Shown piece after piece: positions 1 to 6,747 of a stretch of DNA of 13,762 nt. The DNA comes from JBFXAN01 sp050184225 (GTDB lineage Bacteria > Chloroflexota > Dehalococcoidia > CAUJGQ01). The translations under genes were made by a program, and so were the position numbers. How positions within the stretch are numbered: position 1 is the stretch's first letter; each line of letters opens with the position of its first letter. The stretch is from assembly GCA_050184225.1 (NCBI GenBank), contig JBFXAN010000168.1, positions 1 through 13,762 of the forward strand, written 5' to 3'. Under the pieces are notes generated by a model. It was not told where the DNA came from, did not search any database, and was given only the letters and a program-made list of their open reading frames with translations.

Positions 1-24
1 GGGGCCGGGGGTGGGGTCGTCGCA

Positions 25-60
25 CCCCACCATAACGCTGGTTGGGCCGTTATGGCGGGG
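25..60. repeat. Hairpin upstream of the SH3b gene
   Basis: CCATAACG (30-37) and CGTTATGG (48-55) form a perfect 8-bp inverted repeat with a 10-nt loop. It extends past one mismatch (A29/C56) to CCCC (25-28) and GGGG (57-60). No T-run follows, so it is a poor intrinsic terminator. It ends 14 bases before the GTG start at 75 and could be an operator, or the terminator of a gene upstream of the window. The structure is seen; the role is not known. Confidence 0.5.
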
Positions 61-74
61 CATGATACAACAGG

Positions 75-827
75 GTGGTGACATCGACGCAGATCAAGAT
101 CCTCGCCGTGCTTGGTGCGCTGGTGGGGGTACTCGCCGTCTTCACCGCCGTGGTCTTTGCCCTCGAACCGGGCGACGGTGGCGGCGATGGCAACACAGCC
201 GCCAGCGACACCGCCACGCCCGCCGCGTCACCGACCGGCACCGCCGTGACCGCGATCACCGCGACCCGTGGCGCCGGGACGAGGACGGGCACGCCAACCC
301 CGACCCGCACGGCGACGGCCACCCCGGTGCGTGAGGGAGTGGTCATCCGCGCGCCGAATCCGGTCAACGTCCGCGAAGGTCCGAGCGTTGCCTTCCCGAT
401 CGTGACCACGCTCCAGTCAGGCGATGAATTGCCGGTGCGTGGCCGCAACGCCGACAGCACCTGGTTGCTGGTGGAGTATCAGGGCGACACCGCCTGGATC
501 GCCGCCGATGTCGTCGAGGTCGTCAACGGCGCCGTCGCCTCAGCAGCGGTCGCGCCGACCCCGACGCCGCCACCGACACCGCCGCCAACTCCGGAACCGA
601 CCGCTCCCCCGGCGACGCAGCCGCCGGCGACCCAACCAACCGCGACGCGGCCGGCCGCGACCCAGCCGGCCGCCACACAACCGCCGGCGCCGACTGAGGC
701 GCCGGCGCCCGCCACGCCAGCGACGGAACCGACGGCCGAGCCGGTTCGCTCGGCGCCGCCCGCGCCCGCCGGCGGTGTCACGACGCCGATCCCGACGGTG
801 CCCCTCCCGACCGCGACCGCACCATAG
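75..827 (+). CDS. Membrane-anchored SH3b domain protein with Pro/Thr/Ala-rich tail
   Basis: A 250-residue extracytoplasmic protein. Residues 8-30 form one hydrophobic segment after a short positive N-terminus, a signal anchor or uncleaved signal peptide. A Gly/Thr/Pro linker follows. An SH3b domain sits at about 88-151, with the typical VNVREGPS motif (97-104), an LQSGDELPV turn and TAWIAADVVE at the end. Residues 157-250 are low-complexity Pro/Thr/Ala with pentapeptide repeats. Bacterial SH3b domains usually bind cell-wall peptides or glycans; no catalytic domain is present, so a binding or envelope-scaffold role is inferred. GTG at 75 or 78 is the likely start. There is no clear Shine-Dalgarno, and a weak -10-like TGATACAA at 63-70 would put the transcript start near the start codon, so a leaderless mRNA is possible. 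It is a lone gene, followed after about 95 bases by an ABC transporter. Confidence 0.85.
   Translation: MVTSTQIKILAVLGALVGVLAVFTAVVFALEPGDGGGDGNTAASDTATPAASPTGTAVTAITATRGAGTRTGTPTPTRTATATPVREGVVIRAPNPVNVREGPSVAFPIVTTLQSGDELPVRGRNADSTWLLVEYQGDTAWIAADVVEVVNGAVASAAVAPTPTPPPTPPPTPEPTAPPATQPPATQPTATRPAATQPAATQPPAPTEAPAPATPATEPTAEPVRSAPPAPAGGVTTPIPTVPLPTATAP
606..680 (+). repeat. Five-unit 15-bp tandem coding repeat (PPATQ-like)
   Basis: Residues 178-202 of the SH3b protein read as five pentapeptides: PPATQ, PPATQ, PTATR, PAATQ and PAATQ. At the DNA level the 15-bp units are diverged. The tail around them is of similar composition. Such segments usually act as flexible wall-spanning spacers and can change length by slippage. 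Confidence 0.6.
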
Positions 828-852
828 CCGCGCGGAAACGCCCGCTCGCGGC
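827..852 (+). terminator. Weak GC hairpin after the SH3b gene
   Basis: GCCGCG (827-832) pairs with CGCGGC (847-852) across a 14-nt loop, starting at the stop codon. There is no T-run. In DNA this GC-rich such a hairpin can arise by chance, so a terminator role is only possible. Confidence 0.2.
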
Positions 853-910
853 CTACGATGGGATATGGGCAGTACCGGACCGTGGCGATCCGGATCGATG
901 TCCCGTCGCC

Positions 911-916
911 GGAAGG
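911..916 (+). promoter_or_regulatory. Ribosome binding site deciding the ABC ATPase start
   Basis: GGAAGG directly abuts an ATG at 917 but lies 6 nt before a second in-frame ATG at 923. The spacing favours 923 as the true start. Confidence 0.55.
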
Positions 917-922
917 ATGAGC

Positions 923-1852
923 ATGGCGTTGGCCGCGATCCGCACCGAACAGCTGACACGCGACTTCGATAGTGTCCGTGCGGTCGATACGGTGACCTTC
1001 GCGGTGCCGGCCGGCGCCGTCTTCGGGTTTCTCGGCACCAACGGCGCGGGCAAGACGACGACGATCCGGCTGCTGCTCGGGTTGCTGGAGCCGACGGCGG
1101 GCCGCGCCGAGGTGCTCGGCTTCGATACACGGACGCAGGCGGACGAGATCCGCGCGAGAACCGGGGCGCTGCTCGATTATGCCGGCCTGTACGAGCGCCT
1201 GACCGCCGAGGACAACCTCACCTTCTACGCCCGCATCGCCCGGATGCCTGGGCCGGCCCGGGCGAAACGGATCGAAGACGTGCTCACCCATTTGGGACTG
1301 TGGGAGCGGCGGCGGGACCGGGTCGGCACCTGGAGCCGCGGCATGAAGCAGAAACTGGCGGTCGCCCGCGCCCTGCTCCATCATCCGTCGCTCGTTTTCC
1401 TCGACGAGCCGACGGCGGGCCTCGATCCGGTCGCCGCGGCCGCGCTGCGGGACGACCTCGCCGCGCTGGCGACGCGTGAGGGTGCGACCGTGTTTCTGAC
1501 GACGCACAATCTGCCGGAGGCCGAGAAGCTGTGCAGCATCGTCGGTGTGATCCGGCAGGGGCGCCTGCTGGCGGTGGGTTCCCCGGACGAGCTCCGCGCC
1601 CAATCCGGCCATCCGCGCATGGAGGTGATCGGGCGCGGCTTCGGCGATGATGTGCTGCGGCAACTGCGCCGCCGCCCGGAGGTTGCCGGCGTCTCGGTCG
1701 AAAATGGGCGGCTGATCGTCGAACTGGCCGGCACGGTCGATGCGGCGCCGCTGGTTCGCCTGCTCGTCTATGCCGGGGCGGAGATTGAGGAGGTGCATCG
1801 CGGCAGCGCCAGCCTGGAGGACGCTTTCCTCGCGATCGTGGAGGAGCGATGA
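923..1852 (+). CDS. ABC transporter ATP-binding protein, DrrA/NatA-type
   Basis: A 309-residue cytoplasmic ATPase that would power the permease encoded next. Visible motifs: Walker A GTNGAGKTT (38-46), signature WSRGMKQKL (137-145) in place of LSGGQ, as is common in drug and Na+ exporter ATPases, Walker B LVFLDEP (157-163), the D-loop GLD, and the H-loop TTH with His195. Where the Q-loop Gln is expected the sequence reads LLDYAGLY, with Asp85 at that place. Residues about 230-309 form the C-terminal extension (DUF4162-like) typical of ABC-2 exporter ATPases. The start at 923 is chosen from the GGAAGG site; ATG 917 is the alternative. The stop overlaps the permease start (ATGA), so the two are translationally coupled. 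The substrate cannot be read from the sequence; export of a lipid, drug or ion is the family expectation. Confidence 0.93.
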   Translation: MALAAIRTEQLTRDFDSVRAVDTVTFAVPAGAVFGFLGTNGAGKTTTIRLLLGLLEPTAGRAEVLGFDTRTQADEIRARTGALLDYAGLYERLTAEDNLTFYARIARMPGPARAKRIEDVLTHLGLWERRRDRVGTWSRGMKQKLAVARALLHHPSLVFLDEPTAGLDPVAAAALRDDLAALATREGATVFLTTHNLPEAEKLCSIVGVIRQGRLLAVGSPDELRAQSGHPRMEVIGRGFGDDVLRQLRRRPEVAGVSVENGRLIVELAGTVDAAPLVRLLVYAGAEIEEVHRGSASLEDAFLAIVEER

Positions 1853-2571
1853 TCGCCGATCTCTGGACCGTTGTCTGGAAGGAGTGGAGGGAGTTCCTCG
1901 CGCAGCGGAGCACGCTGCTGAGCATGGCGATCTACCTCGCCATGTTTGCCGTGTTGCTTCCCTCGCAGAGCGGCGCCGCATGGGTGGAATCGCCGCTGCG
2001 GGTGATGAACCTGATCGTGCTTCCGCTCTTTCTCGTGCTGACGACCGTCGCCGATGGTTTCGCGGGGGAGCGGGAGCGGCACACGCTCGACACGCTGCTC
2101 GCCAGCCGTCTCTCTGACCGGGCGATCCTCCTGGGCAAGATCGCCGCCTCCGTTGCCTATGGATGGGGGCTGACGCTGGCGGCGCTGGTGGTGGCCCTGA
2201 TCGTCGCCAATGTGGCGGCGGGGGACGGGCTGCGCCTCTACCCCGCGTGGCTGGGCGTTGCCGCCGTTGTGTTCAGCCTGCTGTCGATCGTGCTGGTGGC
2301 GACGGCGGGGATGCTCGTCTCACTCCGCGCTTCAACCGTTCGTCAGGCGCAGCAGATCCTGAACATCGGCCTGCTCCTGATCGGGTTGGTCGTGATCGGC
2401 GCCGTTTCGATCCCGCCCGAGCGAGGGCGGGAGCGGATCGGCGACGCGCACGCATCCGCCAGCGCAGCGCAGCTGCTGCTCGCTGGGGTGCTGCTCTTCC
2501 TCATGATTGACGCGGCCGTGCTCGGTGTGGCGCTGGCGCGATTCCGGCGGCCACGGCTGGCGGTCGACTGA
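1849..2571 (+). CDS. ABC-2 type transporter permease
   Basis: A 240-residue integral membrane protein with about six hydrophobic segments (near residues 22-40, 50-68, 97-121, 132-157, 168-187 and 207-230). The cytoplasmic loop at 73-97 contains GERERHTLDTLL and later RAILLGK, the usual ABC-2 coupling element between the second and third segments that contacts the ATPase. The N-terminus KEWREFL (11-17) is also typical of this family. It starts inside the ATPase stop codon (4-base overlap), so the pair forms one operon and probably one exporter with two copies of each chain. It is short compared with many ABC-2 permeases but complete in topology. The substrate is unknown. Confidence 0.9.
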   Translation: MIADLWTVVWKEWREFLAQRSTLLSMAIYLAMFAVLLPSQSGAAWVESPLRVMNLIVLPLFLVLTTVADGFAGERERHTLDTLLASRLSDRAILLGKIAASVAYGWGLTLAALVVALIVANVAAGDGLRLYPAWLGVAAVVFSLLSIVLVATAGMLVSLRASTVRQAQQILNIGLLLIGLVVIGAVSIPPERGRERIGDAHASASAAQLLLAGVLLFLMIDAAVLGVALARFRRPRLAVD

Positions 2572-2625
2572 TCGTGTCGCATCCAGGTGGTTCCGCGCGA
2601 TCCGCTGTGTCACCATAAAACGATA

Positions 2626-2633
2626 GGGAAGGA
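2626..2633 (+). promoter_or_regulatory. Ribosome binding site favouring a TTG start
   Basis: GGGAAGGA lies 4 nt before an in-frame TTG at 2638. It is the strongest purine stretch ahead of the regulator gene. The in-frame ATG at 2668 has only a weak GGCGGA about 10 nt upstream, and GTG 2587 has nothing convincing. Confidence 0.4.
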
Positions 2634-2637
2634 ACCG

Positions 2638-3318
2638 TTGCCTTCCACTGTGGGCGGATCGAGCGCGATGACTGAGCGGGATTCTGCTGATACCACCGTG
2701 GGGTTGAGCGGGGCGGCGGCGATCGCCGGCGTCTCGATCTCGACACTGCGGCGCTGGGCGGACGAAGGACGGCTGCCGTCGTTTCGCACGGCCGGCGGCC
2801 ACCGTCGCTTTCGGGTGAGCGATATTCAGCGAGCCCTGGCGCCGGTGCGGCCGGAGAGCAGTGAGGTCGAGGTCTTCGGCGAGATGGCGACCAACCGCAT
2901 CCGCCGCCAGTTGTCCGCCTCCCGCGCCCGGGATCTGGATTGGCTGAGCGGCATCGACGAGCACGGCCGGGAACGGCTCGGCCTGCTGGGGCGGCACCTG
3001 CTGGCGACGATCGAAGAGTATCTCGCGCGGCGACGGCCACGAGCGGCGGTGCTGGCCGAGGCCCGCCAGTTCGGCCTGATCTACGGCCGCGAGCTGGCAT
3101 CATCGCAGTTCACCGTGCGCCAGGCGATTGAGGCGTTCACCTTCTTCCGCCGCGGCATCGAAGAGGCGGCCCGGCGCTATTCCGCCCAGAGCCATTTCAC
3201 CCAGGCCGAGGTCGAGGACCTACGCGACCAACTCGATGTTCTCAACGACCGCCTGCTCCTCGGCATCGCCGAAGCCTATGAGGACACGCCACCCCGAAGC
3301 GTGGACGCGCCGCTTTAG
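2638..3318 (+). CDS. MerR/BldC-type HTH regulator with RsbRD-like C-terminal domain
   Basis: About 226 residues from TTG 2638; ATG 2668 would give 216. Residues about 22-68 form a winged helix-turn-helix of the excisionase/MerR type: AAAIAGVSISTLRRWADEG, then the wing TAGGHRRFRVSDI. Residues about 110-182 resemble the RsbRD N-terminal all-helical domain (RsbT co-antagonist family): LLGRHLLATIEEYL, then a conserved-looking YGRELASSQFTVRQAIEAFTF stretch. The last 30 residues may form a coiled coil (VEDLRDQLDVLNDRLL). The domain order suggests a DNA-binding protein controlled by a stress-type sensor helix bundle, without the dimerisation coil and ligand domain of classical MerR. It follows the ABC permease by 66 bases on the same strand and could regulate it. 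The ligand is unknown. The HTH call is firm; the C-terminal assignment is from pattern memory. Confidence 0.8.
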   Translation: MPSTVGGSSAMTERDSADTTVGLSGAAAIAGVSISTLRRWADEGRLPSFRTAGGHRRFRVSDIQRALAPVRPESSEVEVFGEMATNRIRRQLSASRARDLDWLSGIDEHGRERLGLLGRHLLATIEEYLARRRPRAAVLAEARQFGLIYGRELASSQFTVRQAIEAFTFFRRGIEEAARRYSAQSHFTQAEVEDLRDQLDVLNDRLLLGIAEAYEDTPPRSVDAPL

Positions 3319-3333
3319 CCCGAGGAGGCAATC

Positions 3334-3389
3334 ACCAAGGCACAAAGGCACCAAGTGAAACGAGAGACTTGGTATCTTTATGCCTTGGT
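3334..3389. terminator. 22-bp imperfect stem-loop between convergent genes
   Basis: The arm 3334-3355 (begins ACCAAGGCAC) pairs with 3368-3389 (ends TGCCTTGGT) around a 12-nt loop, with 19 of 22 positions matching and one of the rest a G-U pair on the plus strand. It lies between the ends of two convergent genes (3318 and 3425), the right place for a bidirectional terminator. There is no long T-run. The arm also resembles a CCAAGG/CAAAGGCACCAAG type of dispersed intergenic repeat that I recall from other genomes; that link is from memory. Confidence 0.5.
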
Positions 3390-3424
3390 AGTTGGCCATG
3401 CTGGCTGGTCACCGAATGAGGCAG

Positions 3425-4567
3425 TTAATCAAGTCGGTTGAAACAATCGATGATCGCGCGTTCTACCGACGGTTTGTTGATCGGATTAAAGCCCGCCAGA
3501 TTTCCGGGGATCGTATCAGGATCGTCATTGACACCGAGTCCCCAAAAGTAGAGACCATTGGTGAATTGTCGGAAGTATGGTTCGTTCTGGCAGAATCCGA
3601 CGTAGTAATCGGCCTGGTTGCGAATGTACTCTGCCTGCCGATCCGGGTTCGAATCTGCCTGATGGATCCAGGGCATTTCATAGTGGCCGCCGTCACCGTC
3701 GAACGCGAATTCGGTGATCGTCACGGGTTTGCCCAGTTCATTGCTGAGATCGGCCAGGCGTCCCAATTCCGGTTTCAGCGCGGCAGCTACTTGGGTGGGG
3801 GTTGCGCCCGACGTGAGGCTGGTCGGCGCAAAGAAGTCAACGCCGACGATATCCACCATGTGCTCAAAGCCCATGAGCCCGCGGCGGGTCCAATTCCGTG
3901 ACTCGCCAATTGCGCCGTCGAATACACGTCGTACGCTGTCGATGATATCGATCCAGAAGTGAGCGTGCTTCGGCTCAGTCATGGACTCTTCTTCGACGGA
4001 AACATAGAGCACGTCGACGCCGCTCGACTGGGCAAATTGCCCGGCCGTCAACAGGTGATCCTTCTTCGATGCGGACCAACCTTCCTTATTGCGCGGATCA
4101 ATAGTGCCGCGCCAATTGCTTCCGTCTGGGCCGGTGAGGTTGCGTTCATCCAATGAAGGTCTGAGCCCGACGAGGAATCCACGTTCCTTGAGCATGGCGA
4201 TCGGCCGCTGCATCACATCCCAACCGGGTGTCTCGTCGGAGTCGGTGTACACCGTTGAAGCGTGTCGATCGTCCATGAATATCGGGTAGACGATATTGAC
4301 GGCATTGACGCCATAACTTTGCAACCGGTCGATCAATCGGGGAAATGACTCGTCATTCAAGGAGTTTGCATACCATAGTAGATTGACCCCTTTCTGATAA
4401 CTGGGCAAGTGAGACACATGGCTCGATATAGACGATTCTTGCCTGGCACCCTTTGGTGTGGGAATTCCTTTTGTCGCATGTGACAGTGATCCGGCGGCGA
4501 TCAAACCGGCGCCGGCCCGCACAAACGTGCGACGAGACAGTGATGTATGCCTGTTCCATGTCATCAT
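3425..4567 (-). CDS. Tat-exported glycoside hydrolase, GH113-like
   Basis: 380 residues. The N-terminus carries a Tat signal: SRRTFVRAGAG then a mildly hydrophobic stretch ending near SHA at about residue 31, so it acts outside the membrane. The mature part looks like a TIM-barrel glycosidase: KGVNLLWYAN at the first strand, VNAVNIVYPIF at the next, LYVSVEEES (Glu192/193, candidate acid/base at the end of strand 4) and VTITEFAFDGDGG (Glu286, candidate nucleophile, strand 7), with NGLYFWGLG near the end. This pattern fits GH113 and related clan GH-A families, of which beta-mannanase is the known activity; the substrate here is not established. ATG 4567 is chosen because GGAG lies 6 nt upstream; ATG 4591 also fits. 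It is downstream of the two glycosyltransferase genes, from which an IS remnant separates it, so it may have lost their promoter. Confidence 0.8.
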   Translation of the reverse strand: MMTWNRHTSLSRRTFVRAGAGLIAAGSLSHATKGIPTPKGARQESSISSHVSHLPSYQKGVNLLWYANSLNDESFPRLIDRLQSYGVNAVNIVYPIFMDDRHASTVYTDSDETPGWDVMQRPIAMLKERGFLVGLRPSLDERNLTGPDGSNWRGTIDPRNKEGWSASKKDHLLTAGQFAQSSGVDVLYVSVEEESMTEPKHAHFWIDIIDSVRRVFDGAIGESRNWTRRGLMGFEHMVDIVGVDFFAPTSLTSGATPTQVAAALKPELGRLADLSNELGKPVTITEFAFDGDGGHYEMPWIHQADSNPDRQAEYIRNQADYYVGFCQNEPYFRQFTNGLYFWGLGVNDDPDTIPGNLAGFNPINKPSVERAIIDCFNRLD

Positions 4568-4593
4568 CCAATGCTCCGCGTGTGGGCTCATCC

Positions 4594-6729
4594 CTAATCC
4601 CCGGCGGCCGCTCCGTATGCATCAGATCCGGGCAGAACGTTGCGTACCGCGGGCCGGGCCGCCGCGGCCGTGGTCACGCGTCCGCGCACATCGCGGGCGG
4701 GCGACTGGAGCTTGCCCAACGTACCGTGGACGATCAGCCGAACGAGATCGCGATGCGGCCGGATCTGCTCCACGACCGGGCGCCGGCGGGCGGCCTGGTG
4801 ACGGTCGATGCGGTGGGCTGTCAGCATCGCATCGCGCACCAGGTGCTGGAGCAGGGCGGCGACTCCGTGCCGTCGCTCAAAGACAACCAGTCCTGCCTCG
4901 CTGCCGATGTGCAGGAGTGCTTTGCTCAAGCGCAGGCCAGTCGATGTGCCGGAATGCCGTGTGACTACCATCAGGCGGTGGACAAGGGGCGTGGGTGGCT
5001 GGCCGACCGGACGACGACGCGGACGCGCTCCTACCTGCTCAGCCGGCCGCTCTCGGCGCCGGCCTTGGGCGAAGCCGTGCGCGGCCGCTGGGGGATCGAG
5101 CATCAGGGGCATTGGATGCTGGACGTGAGCTTCGGCGAGGATCAGAGTCGCATCGAGATGCGCCGGCCTTGGCTCAAGCACCGGGGTTCCTCTCGCCTGG
5201 CTGTGTCTCGCAACCAGGCGAGGCATGACTGAAATCGCCGGTGCAATCGCGCGTGCGGGCACGGCGCCAGTGGCCGGCAACGGTCGTGGCGCAGGCGTGG
5301 ACACGCCGTAATGCTTGGTCTTGTCCCAGTAGTAGAAGCGGCCGCGGCTGATCTCCCAGACTGCCTTCGCAGTCGCGCAGACCGACACGGTCTGCACATA
5401 CAGCAGCACAAGGGGCATCAGCGGCACCAGCAAGTACTGCCCGGAACGCCGCATCGCGATCATCACTTGCCAGACGAACAAACCGTTCGCAACCAGGCAC
5501 AAGAGTCCGAGATACAGCGTTCCTTGTGGCGTGATCTCCCGAATGAAGGCGGGTTGCTGTGTGATGTACCAAAGTGTGAGCGCCCAGAACACCGGCCCGA
5601 ATAGCGTCGCTGGGACCGGTAACACAACAAACGTGAAGAATCCCAAGCTCCCCACGAAGCCAAGATCGCGGATCAGGTCGAGCGGATGCCGGAGATGTGC
5701 GATCGCCGTTGCGGCGTGGCCCTTCATCCACCGCGACGCCTGCTTCACTTGATCGGTGAAGGTAGCCGTCGCCTCCTCCCACGTCACACTCGGCAGCATG
5801 AGGACTCGATAGCCCGCGCGCCGTAGCTTGACGCCGAGGTCGAGGTCTTCCGTGACGTTGTACATGTCCCAGCCGCCGACGTGGCGGAGGGCTTCCGTGC
5901 GCACGTAGTTCGACGTGCCGCCGAGGGGCACGATCGAGCCGATCCGCGCGAGACCGGCCAGGTTGACGCGGAATGTGTTTGCGTAAAGGCCGGCCCACAT
6001 CCAGGTGAACCAATTCTGGCCGGCGTTCACTGGCCGCAACTCCGCTTGCACCGCACCGAGACGGCTGCCCCCGTGCCGAAATGCCTGGGCTGCCATGCGA
6101 AGCTGGTGCGGATCGGGATGGTCCTCGGCGTCAAAGATGACGACAAACTCACTCTCGTCGAGCAGGGCGGCGTTCTGCTCCAGCGCGTAATTCAATGCAC
6201 GTGGTTTCCCTGCCGGTCCAGGTGCGGCGGCCGGCACAACCACGACGCGGAAGGCCGCGCCCGTGTCATGCGCGCTCGTCAGTGCGGCACGTGCTATCTC
6301 AGCCCGCGCGATCGTTTCCGCATCCCGCTCCTCGAGGATCAGCAGAACGTGGAAGTGCGGATAATCCATTCGTGCCAAACTCTGCATCAGATCGGGCAGC
6401 ACCTCAGCCTCGTGATACGCCGCTACCAGGATCACCGCGGGCGGGCACTGACGATCTGGCAGCCGATCGTCCGCAAGGCGCACCGTCGCGCCGGCTCCAT
6501 CGCTCGCAGCGAATACGACCGTGCGAAAGGCGACGCCGACAAAGTAGACAGCCACGCAACTCGTCATCAGGACTGCCGCGGCGAATGACCAACTCCACCA
6601 ACACAGCACCGCAAGAGCGACACCCAGCAACACAACCAGTGCCGTGCGTTGGCGTGCGCTCCAGCCCAAACCACCCTCAATCGTGACCTTGGCAATCCGG
6701 GTGCAATCGATCATCGACAAGATCCTCAT
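4594..6729 (-). CDS. Cellulose-synthase-like family 2 glycosyltransferase with aberrant C-terminal tail
   Basis: A membrane GT2 enzyme that would add sugars from a nucleotide-sugar donor to a growing glycan at the inner membrane face. About residues 29-75 hold two N-terminal membrane segments. The catalytic domain shows VAAYHEAEVL (102-111), FDAED (199-203, metal/donor-binding Asp), VTEDLDLG (292-299, catalytic TED) and QASRW (330-334, QxxRW), as in processive synthases. Three to four membrane segments follow (about 356-455), then RFYYWDKTKHYGV (464-475), a usual end for such enzymes. No PilZ domain is seen. From about residue 500 to 711 the frame runs antisense through an ISAs1-type transposase remnant, so this tail is probably not native and the true C-terminus may be lost. 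ATG 6729 lies 18 nt after the upstream gene's stop; ATG 6714 has AGGA 8 nt before it and is equally possible. Confidence 0.82.
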   Translation of the reverse strand: MRILSMIDCTRIAKVTIEGGLGWSARQRTALVVLLGVALAVLCWWSWSFAAAVLMTSCVAVYFVGVAFRTVVFAASDGAGATVRLADDRLPDRQCPPAVILVAAYHEAEVLPDLMQSLARMDYPHFHVLLILEERDAETIARAEIARAALTSAHDTGAAFRVVVVPAAAPGPAGKPRALNYALEQNAALLDESEFVVIFDAEDHPDPHQLRMAAQAFRHGGSRLGAVQAELRPVNAGQNWFTWMWAGLYANTFRVNLAGLARIGSIVPLGGTSNYVRTEALRHVGGWDMYNVTEDLDLGVKLRRAGYRVLMLPSVTWEEATATFTDQVKQASRWMKGHAATAIAHLRHPLDLIRDLGFVGSLGFFTFVVLPVPATLFGPVFWALTLWYITQQPAFIREITPQGTLYLGLLCLVANGLFVWQVMIAMRRSGQYLLVPLMPLVLLYVQTVSVCATAKAVWEISRGRFYYWDKTKHYGVSTPAPRPLPATGAVPARAIAPAISVMPRLVARHSQARGTPVLEPRPAHLDATLILAEAHVQHPMPLMLDPPAAAHGFAQGRRRERPAEQVGARPRRRPVGQPPTPLVHRLMVVTRHSGTSTGLRLSKALLHIGSEAGLVVFERRHGVAALLQHLVRDAMLTAHRIDRHQAARRRPVVEQIRPHRDLVRLIVHGTLGKLQSPARDVRGRVTTAAAARPAVRNVLPGSDAYGAAAGD
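4655..5160 (+). pseudogene. Remnant of an ISAs1-type transposase
   Basis: One open frame matches the middle to C-terminal part of ISAs1/IS4-group transposases: QRTVDDQPNEI, then LVTVDAVGCQ (catalytic Asp codon at 4807), SLKDNQ, AVDKGRGW, and AVRGRWGIEHQGHWMLDVSF with the catalytic Glu codon at 5098, ending at EDQSRIE. The N-terminal third, including the first catalytic Asp (DGK motif), is missing, and the sequence loses resemblance after about 5160. No start codon belongs to it. About 170 of a usual 370 residues remain, so it cannot be active. No terminal inverted repeats or target duplication could be identified. It sits between the GT2 and GH113-like genes, antisense to both, and marks an old insertion followed by deletion. 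Confidence 0.8.
5192..5222. repeat. 9-bp perfect hairpin near the right edge of the IS remnant
   Basis: CTCGCCTGG (5192-5200) and CCAGGCGAG (5214-5222) are exact inverted copies with a 13-nt loop. They fall between the last recognisable transposase residue and the first native GT2 sequence (about 5232), so this may be part of the IS end or its insertion target. No T-run follows on either strand. Confidence 0.4.
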
Positions 6730-6747
6730 GGGCGGTTCCGTCGCTGC

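Noticed and set aside
479..1981. Long open frame on the minus strand
   Set aside because: It is antisense to the SH3b and ABC ATPase genes, which have clear families. Its product is Arg/Pro/Ala-rich with no recognisable domain, a normal effect of high GC.
5174..6013. 279-codon minus-strand frame overlapping the GT2 gene
   Set aside because: It is an alternative frame of the same strand as the GT2 gene, and its product is low in hydrophobic segments and has no motifs.
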